A stretch of 34,592 nucleotides of DNA from Domibacillus antri (GCF_001936625.1 NZ_MSDU01000025.1:1-34592), one strand, 5' to 3'; positions 24,200-32,094 are shown, counted from the first letter of the stretch. The notes: generated by a model from the letters alone, not told the origin. Translations and numbers: made by a program.

Positions 24200-24226
24200 G
24201 TATTTTTTTCTCTCCTTACCGGGTAT
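24200..24226 (+). promoter_or_regulatory. Sigma-B-like promoter candidate
   Basis: GTATTT, a 15-base spacer and an exact GGGTAT (24221-24226) resemble the general-stress sigma-B consensus GTTTAA-N12-15-GGGTAT, but only the -10 half is good. It lies about 110 bases before the PAS-GGDEF-EAL gene. Confidence 0.25.
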
Positions 24227-24287
24227 ACAATGAAAGGTTGTAAAAAAGCGTCTATTGGCTGTCTGTGTAGAGAAAAAGACGCCCCCA

Positions 24288-24316
24288 TTACTTGAACGGC
24301 GGAATTTTAGTATAAT
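24288..24316 (+). promoter_or_regulatory. Promoter of the PAS-GGDEF-EAL gene
   Basis: A perfect TATAAT (24311-24316) with a weak TTACTT at 17 bases upstream lies just before the ribosome binding site, giving a very short leader. Confidence 0.45.
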
Positions 24317-24338
24317 TTAGAGAGAGAAGGGAAAGGGT

Positions 24339-26366
24339 GTGAGCAGCTTGGCAGCGGAGTGGTTATCACAGTTAACATTGATAGATGGAATGGACTTTAT
24401 TGAAAATCAGCTGGCTATTTTGGATCGGCAAGGCCATATTGTGACCGTTAATAATGCATGGAAAGATTTTCAATGGTTGAATAATACATTACCGCCGGCT
24501 GAGCAAGGCACCCATTATATAAATTTTCTTGAGAAATCCGGGAAAAAAGACGCCGGCGCAAAAATAAAAGCGGTATTGGAAGGGCGGAGCGTACTGGAGG
24601 AACATCCGTATTCGTGCCACTCTCCTAAAGGAAATCGCTGGTTTGTCATGAAAGTGATGCCGGTGGAACAAGATGGAAGCGTTGTGGGTGCGCTTGTCCG
24701 GCACGAAAATGTAACCGAAATTGAACTGTATAAACAGGAAACAGCGGTCATTTTAGAAAGCATGACCGATGCTTTTTACTCAGTTGATGATGACTGGAGA
24801 TTTACGTATGTAAACAAGGGAGCAGCCAGTATTTTAGGTAAAAGTAAAGAAGAATTAATCGGAAAGCGGCTGCTCGAAGCGTTACCTGAAGCAGAAAATA
24901 CAGAAATTATGACCGTTTATGAAAAAGCTATGAGGACAAGAGAAAACGTTCATTTTGAATCGTATTACCCGCCGTTTGCAACGTGGTTTGAATTGTATGT
25001 ATATCCGAGAAAAAAAGGCGGTCTGTCCATTTATTTCAAAAATATTGACGAACGAAAAAAAACTGAGATGCAGCTGCGGCAAGCCGCGTACTTCGATGAA
25101 TTGACCAATTTACCGAACCGCCGTTTTTTTATCGAAAATCTGCAAAGCTCTATTCAAATGAAGAAAAAAGATGAAATGGGCTGTGCCGTGCTATTTATGG
25201 ATTTGGACGGGTTTAAAAATATTAACGATACACTCGGCCATGACACCGGGGATATTTTATTGAAAGAAGTGGGAACGAGACTGCGCAATCAGGCAGGAGC
25301 TGATCATTTTGTCGGACGCCTTGGCGGTGATGAATTTTTAATTATTTACCGTGGTGAAACAAATGACGAGGATGTTCTGCAATTTGCCGAACAGTTACTG
25401 AATATTGTAAGAGTTCCGGTTTCCATTGACCAGAACACAATTTTAAATGTGACAGCGAGTATTGGCGCCAGTCTTTACCCGGTTGACGGCAATGGAGCGG
25501 ACGAGTTGATGAGAAAAGCCGACATGGCTATGTATCAGGCAAAAAAATTAAAAGGGAATCGGGCCATATTATTTCATGATGAACTTCATCAGCATTTGGA
25601 ACGGCGTCTATATATTGAAGAAAAGTTGAAAAAAGCAGCAGATAATGAAGAAATCTTTTTTGTCTACCAGCCACAGGTGGATGGGAGAACGGGTGACATT
25701 ATCGGTTTCGAAGTATTATCCCGCTGGAAAAGCCGGCGATTTGGATGGATCTCGCCTGTTGAATTTATTAATATTGCGGAAGAGAGTGGTTATATCGCGG
25801 ATTTAACGAAAAAAATGATGAAGGAATCATTTCGTTTTTTCCGAAATATTCGTGAAAAATTTGGGTTTGAAGGCTTTTTAGCTGTTAATTTATCTTCAAA
25901 GCTATTAACAGACGAAGCTTTTATAACCGACTTTAAACGCTTTTTTCGAGAGACGGGCTTGTCAAAGGACTCGGTGGAAATTGAAATTACCGAAAGTGTC
26001 CCTATATTTTCTTCAAAAGCCGTTTCACGAAATTTGCAGCTTTTAAGGCAGGAAGGCATCTGTGTGGCGATTGATGATTTTGGTACAGGGTATTCGGCGC
26101 TTTCTTATTTGCATGATTTCCCTTTGGATAAAATTAAAGTGGATAAATCTTTTGTTGACCAGATTGAAAAGAGCAGCCGCGGAGAAGCATTGTTGAAATC
26201 TATTTTGCACTTGGCGGACAATCTGAATATAAAAATTATGGCGGAAGGAGTGGAGACAGGCCGGCAGCGTGACTGGCTTATAGCTAATGATTGCTACCGG
26301 ATTCAAGGTTATTATTATTACCGGCCGCTTCAGATGAATGAAGTAGAAAATCTTTTTCAATCATAG
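24339..26366 (+). CDS. PAS-PAS-GGDEF-EAL c-di-GMP turnover protein
   Basis: This 675-residue soluble protein has two PAS-like sensor domains (about 15-130 and 135-240), then GGDEF (about 245-410) and EAL (about 425-670). The cyclase motif is intact (GGDEF at 329-333) without an RxxD inhibitory site. The phosphodiesterase signature reads EVL (458-460) instead of EAL, while NLSS (517-520), EITES, DDFGTG (579-584), KVDKSF and EGVET are kept, so both activities remain possible. The GTG start follows AGAAGGG. It differs from the other GGDEF-EAL protein at 11323 in having the better cyclase half. Two sigma-W-controlled units follow. Confidence 0.9.
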   Translation: MSSLAAEWLSQLTLIDGMDFIENQLAILDRQGHIVTVNNAWKDFQWLNNTLPPAEQGTHYINFLEKSGKKDAGAKIKAVLEGRSVLEEHPYSCHSPKGNRWFVMKVMPVEQDGSVVGALVRHENVTEIELYKQETAVILESMTDAFYSVDDDWRFTYVNKGAASILGKSKEELIGKRLLEALPEAENTEIMTVYEKAMRTRENVHFESYYPPFATWFELYVYPRKKGGLSIYFKNIDERKKTEMQLRQAAYFDELTNLPNRRFFIENLQSSIQMKKKDEMGCAVLFMDLDGFKNINDTLGHDTGDILLKEVGTRLRNQAGADHFVGRLGGDEFLIIYRGETNDEDVLQFAEQLLNIVRVPVSIDQNTILNVTASIGASLYPVDGNGADELMRKADMAMYQAKKLKGNRAILFHDELHQHLERRLYIEEKLKKAADNEEIFFVYQPQVDGRTGDIIGFEVLSRWKSRRFGWISPVEFINIAEESGYIADLTKKMMKESFRFFRNIREKFGFEGFLAVNLSSKLLTDEAFITDFKRFFRETGLSKDSVEIEITESVPIFSSKAVSRNLQLLRQEGICVAIDDFGTGYSALSYLHDFPLDKIKVDKSFVDQIEKSSRGEALLKSILHLADNLNIKIMAEGVETGRQRDWLIANDCYRIQGYYYYRPLQMNEVENLFQS

Positions 26367-26367
26367 A

Positions 26368-26393
26368 TGAAACTTTTAACAAGTGACAGCGTA
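26368..26393 (+). promoter_or_regulatory. Sigma-W (ECF) promoter, exact consensus
   Basis: TGAAAC (26368-26373), a spacer of exactly 16 bases and CGTA (26390-26393) match the B. subtilis sigma-W consensus at every conserved position. It begins 2 bases after the preceding stop codon and about 37 bases before the PH-domain gene. A second copy of this motif drives the PspA operon at 30205. Confidence 0.8.
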
Positions 26394-26429
26394 TAGAAAT
26401 ACATACGTTACTAAAAAGGAGGGCACTTC

Positions 26430-27044
26430 ATGTTTGGAAAAGTAGCAGCAGATGTACTTGGATTGAGCGATGTTGGGGCGGTGATCAAGCCGGCTGATTA
26501 TGACAAGGTGGACGCGGATGATTACATTATGCATGAAGACAATGAAAAAATTTATTTTCTAATTAAGTCAAAGGCGGATGAATACTGCTTCACGAACCTT
26601 GGACTTGTTCATGTTGACGGTGCAAATGCCGTAAGCAAAAAAAGAATGCTGCGCCGCTTCAACTATGTGACAAATCGTATTTCCAATGTATTTCTTGAAA
26701 CGGCTGGTACAGTAGATTTGGATGTGGAAATAAAATTTACACTTGGCAATGAGACGTATTCAATTGATGTGCATAAAAAACATCTCGAAGAACTAAAGGA
26801 TCTGTACAAAGCTTTATTGAAAATTGCCGAAATCCAGCGTGAAAATGAAATGTATCTTGGTTACGCCCAGCAAAGTCTTGATCTATCCGCAAACTCGATT
26901 AAAAACATTACGAAAGCACAAATTGAGCTTTCAAGTGAATTCGAAAAGGTAAACAAGTACGCATTTGACTGGCTGAAGCAGACGAACGACCAATACCGCG
27001 TCAAAGATTTCGGCCGTGTCTATGAAAAATATATTAATAATTAA
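26430..27044 (+). CDS. PH-domain protein, YvbH-like
   Basis: This 204-residue cytoplasmic protein has an N-terminal bacterial PH-like domain (about 1-125, with VDADDYIMHEDNEKIYFLIKS) and a helical C-terminal extension (about 125-204) of the YvbH oligomerisation type. PH-like domains of this sort assemble into rings and may sit at the membrane, but the role is unknown. AAAGGAGGG precedes the ATG. An exact sigma-W promoter just upstream places it in the envelope-stress response. It ends at a strong terminator, so it is a single-gene unit. Confidence 0.82.
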   Translation: MFGKVAADVLGLSDVGAVIKPADYDKVDADDYIMHEDNEKIYFLIKSKADEYCFTNLGLVHVDGANAVSKKRMLRRFNYVTNRISNVFLETAGTVDLDVEIKFTLGNETYSIDVHKKHLEELKDLYKALLKIAEIQRENEMYLGYAQQSLDLSANSIKNITKAQIELSSEFEKVNKYAFDWLKQTNDQYRVKDFGRVYEKYINN

Positions 27045-27054
27045 GGAATGAAAC

Positions 27055-27092
27055 AAAAAGCGATGAACCTGTTCAGGGGTTCATCGCTTTTT
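27055..27092. terminator. Bidirectional terminator between convergent genes
   Basis: AAAAAGCGATGAACC pairs perfectly with GGTTCATCGCTTTTT (27055-27069 with 27078-27092). It separates the PH-domain gene from the convergent hypothetical gene, whose stop codon is two bases away. Confidence 0.93.
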
Positions 27093-27093
27093 G

Positions 27094-27519
27094 TTAATAG
27101 TCTACCTTCACCGATTCAAGCTCTGACGTTTCACATGGCATAATGGTATAGCCGAGCTGTTTGACTTTGCCGGTCATATTGCCTGAGCAATCAGGACCGA
27201 CCACTAAAAACGTCCGATCACGCTGTACTTTTTCGTGAAAGGATGACAGCATGCCGAAAAGGGCGGATGTTTTTTCTTCTGACAGCGACTGCGTGAATGA
27301 GGAAGTTGATTCCGTTACAGGAACAATCCATAATTCGCACGCATCTTCCGTCTGCAGCAGCTGTTCAAATACTTCAGCTTTTTCAAGCGGCGTTCTCATT
27401 GTATCGTCACGGATTTCATATACTTCCTTATCACCGATTGATTGTTCGGCGAACGGACGGCTGTCTTTTTTATCAAAAATTTTAATGTCCAGCTTGGACG
27501 GTTTAAAGTGCTTATCCAT
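27094..27519 (-). CDS. Hypothetical protein, family not recognised
   Basis: This 141-residue protein is soluble, with no signal peptide or membrane segment. I do not recognise it. The middle reads ACELWIVPVTES and the C-terminal part RDRTFLVVGPDCSGNMTGK, then LGYTIMPCE: two hydrophobic strands with glycine-containing turns, as in a small alpha/beta fold. The ATG at 27519 has AGGAGAG at good spacing, and a 14-bp palindrome (CCTGTTCAAACAGG, 27536-27549) lies just upstream and could be an operator. That it is a real gene is well supported. Confidence 0.75.
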   Translation of the reverse strand: MDKHFKPSKLDIKIFDKKDSRPFAEQSIGDKEVYEIRDDTMRTPLEKAEVFEQLLQTEDACELWIVPVTESTSSFTQSLSEEKTSALFGMLSSFHEKVQRDRTFLVVGPDCSGNMTGKVKQLGYTIMPCETSELESVKVDY

Positions 27520-27601
27520 CAAAGTCTCTCCTCTGCCTGTTCAAACAGGTCTGTCTCTTTTTCAAAATCAAGTACCCGTTTTCAGAGAATGATAAACACC
27601 T

Positions 27602-28381
27602 TTAGACAAGATGAAGAATTTCTTTTAAGCGGCTGACCGTATGAACGGGATTTGCGCCTTCAATCACTTTTCCTTCCCCGTGATCAATCCAGACGGATTC
27701 GATGCCCGTGCGTGTTGCACCGAGAATATCTGTTCCTTGATTATCCCCGACCATTAGTGCATCTTCAGCGTTCACATCCATCAATTTCAGGGCATGGTCA
27801 AAAATAGCTTGCTCCGGCTTGCCGAATCCGAAGTTGCCGGAAATTAGAATATGCTCGAAATACGGCACTAGATCTGGTGTCATCGTCAATTTTTCCAGCT
27901 GTAAAGAAGGCGCGCCGTTTGTCAGCAGAAGAAGCCGGAATCCTTTTGCACGCAATTCATTGAGCACTTCAAACGTTTCTTCATAAACAAACGGTGATTC
28001 ACGGCGGACTGTACGGAACCGCTCGCGTGCCCATTCTGCTTCCAATGCCGGGATGCCGGCTGCTGACAGTCCATTTTGCCATGTTTTCAGCTGGTAATCG
28101 GCAATGTGTTCGCCCATATTGCGAAACTGGCTGTTATGGACGTCGCCAAAGTTTCCCCATAGTCCTTCAAACGGGTTAATCCCGATCGAAATCGTCACTG
28201 GATAAAAATCGTATGTTTCATACTGTGCCCGTGCAGCAATGCGGACATGATGCTCAATGTCTGAGGCGTCTTTTTCATATTTTTCAGCAAGCTCGCCGCA
28301 TGTCACGTCAAATGCGGTTTGAATGCTTTTTTTATCATCCAGAAGTGTGTCATCGAGGTCAAAAAAGATAGCTTTTTTCAA
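27602..28381 (-). CDS. HAD-superfamily hydrolase (YjjG-like phosphatase)
   Basis: This 259-residue phosphatase of the haloacid dehalogenase class has motif I DLDDTLL (D8 nucleophile, D10 acid/base), motif II TN at 154-155, motif III K188 in FGKP, and motif IV GDNQGTD (212-218) for magnesium. A helical cap lies between motifs I and II, as in nucleotidase-type members such as YjjG or YfnB. The TTG start at 28381 is supported by AAGGAG 8 bases before it. It lies 35 bases after the MerR-like gene on the same strand, so they may share a transcript. The substrate is unknown. Confidence 0.87.
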   Translation of the reverse strand: MKKAIFFDLDDTLLDDKKSIQTAFDVTCGELAEKYEKDASDIEHHVRIAARAQYETYDFYPVTISIGINPFEGLWGNFGDVHNSQFRNMGEHIADYQLKTWQNGLSAAGIPALEAEWARERFRTVRRESPFVYEETFEVLNELRAKGFRLLLLTNGAPSLQLEKLTMTPDLVPYFEHILISGNFGFGKPEQAIFDHALKLMDVNAEDALMVGDNQGTDILGATRTGIESVWIDHGEGKVIEGANPVHTVSRLKEILHLV

Positions 28382-28416
28382 AATAGTGTCTCCTTCATAT
28401 ATGCGTAGTCTAGGTG

Positions 28417-28842
28417 CTATTTCGACAAAAAGCGCAAAAATCCTGCTTTTCGGAGCGGAAAAGATAAAAAAGGCGGGGGTGAGTAATCAGGTATACGCTG
28501 CGGGACAGGCAGACGGGCGATTTTCTCATCGAGTTCTGCGTGCAGCTTTAACAAGGCTGTCTGCTGTTCTTCAAGTGCGCAAAGCCGGCTGTCAATGATG
28601 GACAAAAAAGCATTTTGTCCCATCATATTGGCCGCTTGCCCAGGCGGCATATTTTCAGAAGCGGCGGTATCCATCATGCGCCGCAGCGTCGCCAATTCTT
28701 TTTCATCAAATAATCGTGCATTTCGTTTACCTGTTTCAAACCGGAATCCCGCCCCTTCAAGCGCCATCACATATTTTCCTAGTGTAGCCGGGCTGATTTC
28801 AAGGGCTGCTGCGGCTTCTTTTGCACTGTACCTTTCATTCAT
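28417..28842 (-). CDS. MerR-like DNA-binding protein with C-terminal coiled coil
   Basis: This 141-residue protein has an N-terminal MerR-type winged helix (about 3-60, with YSAKEAAAALEISPATLGKYV and GKRNARLFDEKELATL). A helical, coiled-coil-like stretch (about 75-110) and a proline-rich, basic tail follow. The layout resembles RacA-like or plasmid/phage MerR-type proteins rather than metal-sensing MerR, and no effector domain is visible. ATG 28842 follows GGAGGGG; an in-frame ATG at 28881 lacks a site. It may regulate the HAD gene downstream or itself. Confidence 0.75.
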   Translation of the reverse strand: MNERYSAKEAAAALEISPATLGKYVMALEGAGFRFETGKRNARLFDEKELATLRRMMDTAASENMPPGQAANMMGQNAFLSIIDSRLCALEEQQTALLKLHAELDEKIARLPVPQRIPDYSPPPFLSFPLRKAGFLRFLSK

Positions 28843-28932
28843 ATTAACCCCTCCGTTTCCTGTTTTTAACTCATTCCTCATTTATTCCTTTTTTCCTTTC
28901 ACTACTTTTAGCGAAAAAGCACAGATTCTTAT

Positions 28933-28958
28933 GTTCTTTTCGCCATTTTTCGGGGTAT
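28933..28958 (+). promoter_or_regulatory. Sigma-B-like promoter upstream of the lipid kinase
   Basis: GTTCTT, a 14-base spacer and an exact GGGTAT (28953-28958) resemble a general-stress promoter. The ATG at 28980 would be about 15 bases past the expected transcript start. The -35 half is only partly matched. Confidence 0.35.
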
Positions 28959-28979
28959 ACAACCGGTAGGTGAAGCAAA

Positions 28980-29228
28980 ATGAATTTAGTGAAAAGGACG
29001 TATACAAAACGGTACAACATAAAAGCATCGTTTGACGAGTTTCCACATTCAAACGTCATTTTCCGGCTTATCCACCGCTACTATTTTATTTATATCGTCA
29101 ATTGGTCGGACAAAGATCCGCCTGTGACGAAAGGGCATCTTGAGAAAATGGAGCAGCTTTTAAATGACGAACTTGGAACCGGACACTTTTATCGGAACCG
29201 GAAATCGAATAAACGGGGAGGGACTACA
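28980..29228 (+). CDS. In-frame 83-codon upstream extension of the lipid kinase
   Basis: From ATG 28980, preceded by AGGTGA at good spacing and a sigma-B-like promoter, the frame runs without a stop straight into the lipid kinase. Its codon choice looks like that of real genes nearby. The sequence is basic, with an aromatic stretch (IHRYYFIYIVNW) and an amphipathic helix (KGHLEKMEQLLNDELG). I do not recognise a family. It could be an N-terminal domain made from the upstream start, or a separate small gene that has lost its stop. The coordinates end just before the kinase's own GTG. Confidence 0.4.
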
Positions 29229-30107
29229 GTGAAAAAAGCGATGATTATCGCCAATCCGTCATCGGGAAAAGAACAGGCAGAACAATACATGGACCGAATT
29301 AAGCAGCAGCTAGAAAGGTCAGGATTTGATGTGGAAACACGGGTGACGGAAGGAGAAGGGGATGCGGTCCGCTTTGCAAAAGACGCCTGTGATGCAAAGT
29401 TTGAGGCCGTTGTTGCCATGGGAGGAGACGGCACGATGAACGAAACGGTTAATGGTTTTGCGGAACAGCCGTATCGTCCAGCAATGGGGGTTGTGCCGCT
29501 TGGAACAGTTAATGATTTCGCGCGCGCGCTTAACGTGCCGCTTGAACCGGAAAAAGCCATTGAAGTGCTGGGCGGCAGAACGAAGCCGGCGGATATCGGC
29601 AAAATAAACGACCGTTATTTTTTAAATATTTTAGCGCTCGGCGGCATTGCGGAAGCGGCCGGTGAAGTAACGTCTGAACAGAAAACGTCCATGGGGGTCC
29701 TCGCTTACATGATGGAAGGGTTAAAAACGTTAACGGATAAAACGCCTTTTACGATTACAGTGGAAGCGGACAGTGGAGCGTATGAAGAAGAATCACTCAT
29801 TTTTCTTGCGGCGCTGACGAATTCGGTGGCCGGTTTTGAAAAGCTGGCTCCGGATGCGGAAATAGCAGACGGCCATTTTCATTGTTTTATTGTGAAAGAC
29901 GTGGCACTGCCAAAATTACTCCGGATTGGAGCAGCCTTATTAAAAGGTGATTTGCAGGATGATCCGGATGTCATTTACTTTACGTCAAAAGAATTGAGAA
30001 TAAACTCATCTTTTCATTTAAAAGCGAATGTGGACGGCGATATGGGGGATGCTGTTCCCATTGATCTCAAAGTGCTGCCGGGTCATTTGAATATTTATAC
30101 ACCTTAA
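29229..30107 (+). CDS. Diacylglycerol/lipid kinase (YegS/BmrU family)
   Basis: This 292-residue protein has the lipid kinase catalytic domain. KKAMIIANPSSGK starts the fold, GGDGT (65-69) is the ATP-binding loop, and PLGTVNDFARAL (90-101) is the second signature. The C-terminal half is the usual beta-sandwich. Such enzymes phosphorylate diacylglycerol or related membrane lipids. GTG 29229 is chosen because GGGGAGGG lies just before it and the length fits the family; an upstream ATG at 28980 would add 83 residues. B. subtilis DgkB and BmrU are relatives; I cannot say which is the ortholog. Confidence 0.88.
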   Translation: MKKAMIIANPSSGKEQAEQYMDRIKQQLERSGFDVETRVTEGEGDAVRFAKDACDAKFEAVVAMGGDGTMNETVNGFAEQPYRPAMGVVPLGTVNDFARALNVPLEPEKAIEVLGGRTKPADIGKINDRYFLNILALGGIAEAAGEVTSEQKTSMGVLAYMMEGLKTLTDKTPFTITVEADSGAYEEESLIFLAALTNSVAGFEKLAPDAEIADGHFHCFIVKDVALPKLLRIGAALLKGDLQDDPDVIYFTSKELRINSSFHLKANVDGDMGDAVPIDLKVLPGHLNIYTP

Positions 30108-30132
30108 AAACAGCCGAGTGTGCTGTTTTTTT
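30106..30132 (+). terminator. Terminator of the lipid kinase gene
   Basis: AAAAACAGC pairs with GCTGTTTTT (30106-30114 with 30122-30130), continuing into T7. The kinase stop codon overlaps the foot of the stem. Confidence 0.88.
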
Positions 30133-30204
30133 ACAAATGCCAATTGGACAATTTAAGCCATTCTGGCGGTTATAATGCCTTATTGTTCGATATATTCAAA
30201 AAAA

Positions 30205-30230
30205 TGAAACCACGGCAGAATTTGTGCGTA
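30205..30230 (+). promoter_or_regulatory. Sigma-W (ECF) promoter of the PspA operon, exact consensus
   Basis: TGAAAC (30205-30210), exactly 16 bases, then CGTA (30227-30230) match the sigma-W consensus. The expected transcript start is about 15 bases before the DUF4178 start codon at 30253. In B. subtilis pspA is a known sigma-W target, which supports the reading. Confidence 0.85.
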
Positions 30231-30252
30231 CGTATACGTGAGGTGAAAATGA

Positions 30253-30762
30253 ATGAGCTTTTTTAAGCGTTTGTTCAAAGGAGCAGATGAAACAATTCCG
30301 GAGACAAAAGAACGCACACTGCTTAATCTCCGTGTTGGCGATTTCGTCACGTATGATCTTATGGATTATGAAGTGACAGGCAAAATCCATTACAACGACG
30401 GCGGCTATACGTGGGATGCGTATCAGTTAGCCGGAAGCGGAAAAACACGCTGGCTAAGCGTTGAGCTTGATGATGAGCTGGAAGTTGGTATGTATGAAAC
30501 CATTCGTATCCCGGGGCTTGAACCAGGGGCAAAAAAAGTAACGCATGATGGAAGAACGTATTATTTGGAAGAGCAGGGCCGAGCGTATGTAAAAGCGGAG
30601 GGCCGCAGCCAGAACGTCCACGGAAAAAATGTGGACTATTATGACTATACGGACGACTCGGAAGAACGCTTTTTGTCGGTTGAAGTATGGGGCGGAGATG
30701 TGGAAGTCAGCTATGGCTACGAAATTGAAGAGTATGAAGTGACAATCTTAGCAGGAAGTTAA
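30253..30762 (+). CDS. DUF4178 protein, first gene of the PspA operon
   Basis: This 169-residue, soluble, acidic protein of the DUF4178 family is beta-rich. The core runs from VGDFVTYDLMDYEV through WDAYQLAG, WLSVELDDELE and YYLEEQGRAYV to RFLSVEVWGG. An N-terminal amphipathic MSFFKRLFKG could touch the membrane. Its function is unknown, but the family is often next to PspA-like proteins and DUF350. AGGTGA precedes the ATG. It starts a five-gene unit under a sigma-W promoter, 19 bases before pspA. Confidence 0.85.
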   Translation: MSFFKRLFKGADETIPETKERTLLNLRVGDFVTYDLMDYEVTGKIHYNDGGYTWDAYQLAGSGKTRWLSVELDDELEVGMYETIRIPGLEPGAKKVTHDGRTYYLEEQGRAYVKAEGRSQNVHGKNVDYYDYTDDSEERFLSVEVWGGDVEVSYGYEIEEYEVTILAGS

Positions 30763-30781
30763 AGAAAGAGGAGGCAATAAC

Positions 30782-31454
30782 ATGTTTCAATTTTTTAAAC
30801 GTGTACAGACGTATGTCGGTTCAGAACTGAATGCAGCATTGGATAAAGCGGAAGATCCGGTAAAGATGCTTGATCAATTTATGCGGGAAATGGCAGCGGA
30901 TATCCGCGATGCAGAAACAGCTGTGGCAAAACAGCTTGCCAATGAAAAAATGCTAAAAAAGAAATACGACGATGCCAACAGTATGGTCGAGAAGCGCCAG
31001 CAGCAAGCGGTTGAAGCGATTGAAGCCGGAAATGAGGACCTGGCCCGCCGCGCGCTTGAAGACAAAAATGTGCATGCGCAGCAGGCGGATTCTATGCGTA
31101 CCGCTCACGAACAGGCAGCCGCGGATGTTGCGGTTTTGCGTGAAAAATTGTCTGAAATGAAAAAAGAATTACGAAGAAATGCGTTTGAAAAAAGATTCTT
31201 TAAAAGCACGGGCTGAATCCGCAAAAACGCGGACGAAAATGAACCGGGCAATGTCATCGATCGGGGAAGGAGAATCACGCCGCGGCTTCGAACGAATGGA
31301 AGAAAAAGTGATGCAATATGAAGCGGAAGCCGAAACGTCAGAAGATTTGCGTGCAGGCTCAAGAAGCCTTGATGATGAGCTCGCTGCCTTAAAGAAAAAC
31401 AGTGCTGTTGATAACGAATTGGCTGCGTTAAAACAGAAGCTCGGAAAAGAATAA
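30782..31454 (+). pseudogene. PspA/IM30-family membrane scaffold, +1 frameshift as sequenced
   Basis: PspA forms helical assemblies on the inner membrane that stabilise it under stress. The frame from ATG 30782, after GAGGAGG, gives typical PspA sequence (MFQFFKRVQTYVGSELNAAL, DPVKMLDQFMREM) up to about residue 129. It then ends in a foreign tail at 31216. The correct sequence (MRLKKDSLKARAESAKTRTK and onward) continues in the next frame to 31454. Removing one base near 31160-31170, either an A of AAAAAA or a T of gaatt, restores 223 residues, the family's normal length. It could be a sequencing error, a recent mutation or slippage. If the break is real, the cell makes a 144-residue protein lacking the last helices. 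Confidence 0.88.
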
Positions 31455-31461
31455 GGAACCG

Positions 31462-31485
31462 CGGCCTGCTTATTTGGGCGGGCCG
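31462..31485 (+). terminator. Hairpin between pspA and the lipoprotein gene
   Basis: CGGCCTGC pairs with GCGGGCCG (one G-T pair) around an 8-base loop, without a proper T-tract after it. It may be a partial terminator or an mRNA-stabilising element that sets unequal expression within the operon. Confidence 0.35.
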
Positions 31486-31512
31486 TCTCTGTTCATTTGG
31501 AGTGTTTCATAT

Positions 31513-32067
31513 ATGATAAAAAAAGGATGGATGGCCGGCACGATTGCCTGTGTCGTATTTCTTGCAGCCTGCGGTCTGTCAGAAGCGGATGACTATGTCG
31601 ACGAAAATTACACGTTCGTTGACGCCGTTCAAAACAATAAGAACACAAATGACCGCGCCCTTATTTACAGGGTGGATAAAAGTGTTGCGGATGTGGCCGC
31701 CGAATTAATGGATGTGCAGGAGCCTGAACAGGTTGGGGAAGAAGTGGACGGACGCCAGGTGCTCGTATATGATGATGAGTTTATCATTTTAACAGAAGAT
31801 CCGGATAACCCGGGCTCAACACTTGTAGAAGTGGCAGAGGATGAATTTGTCCGAACCCATTACAACCCGGGCTTCTTTACAGGTATGCTTCTCGGTTCGC
31901 TTTTAAACGGACGTTTTGGTTCAGACTGGGATCGTGCACAGACGAATAAATGCCGGCAGAATAACGATGCCTGTTATTCAGGAGGCGGTGCGTACGGCTC
32001 TTTTTCATCAGGTTCATATGGACGGGGTGCCGTTTTTCGCGGCGGCGGTCCTGGAACAGGCAAGTAA
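31513..32067 (+). CDS. DUF4247 lipoprotein
   Basis: This 184-residue protein has a lipoprotein signal: MIKKGWM, a hydrophobic stretch, and the lipobox LAAC with the acylated cysteine near residue 20. The mature part matches DUF4247, with DDYVDENYTFVDAV, VLVYDDEFIILTEDPDNPGSTL and VRTHYNPGFFTGMLLGSLL. It ends in a glycine-rich tail with two more cysteines (CRQNNDAC). It should sit on the outer face of the membrane, giving the operon an extracytoplasmic part. Its function is unknown. ATG 31513 follows GGAG; the frame is open upstream but leaves no signal peptide start. Confidence 0.85.
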   Translation: MIKKGWMAGTIACVVFLAACGLSEADDYVDENYTFVDAVQNNKNTNDRALIYRVDKSVADVAAELMDVQEPEQVGEEVDGRQVLVYDDEFIILTEDPDNPGSTLVEVAEDEFVRTHYNPGFFTGMLLGSLLNGRFGSDWDRAQTNKCRQNNDACYSGGGAYGSFSSGSYGRGAVFRGGGPGTGK

Positions 32068-32094
32068 TAGTTTATTAAGAGAGGGGATTCGGTT

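Noticed and set aside
24248-24282. Hairpin GCGTCT/AGACGC before the PAS-GGDEF-EAL gene as a c-di-GMP riboswitch
   Set aside because: The stem is only 6 bp with a 23-base loop, and none of the conserved GEMM-type sequence is present.
31160-31170. Programmed -1 frameshift at AAAAAAG in pspA
   Set aside because: The heptamer is out of phase for -1 slippage and the required shift is +1, so standard programmed -1 frameshifting cannot restore PspA.
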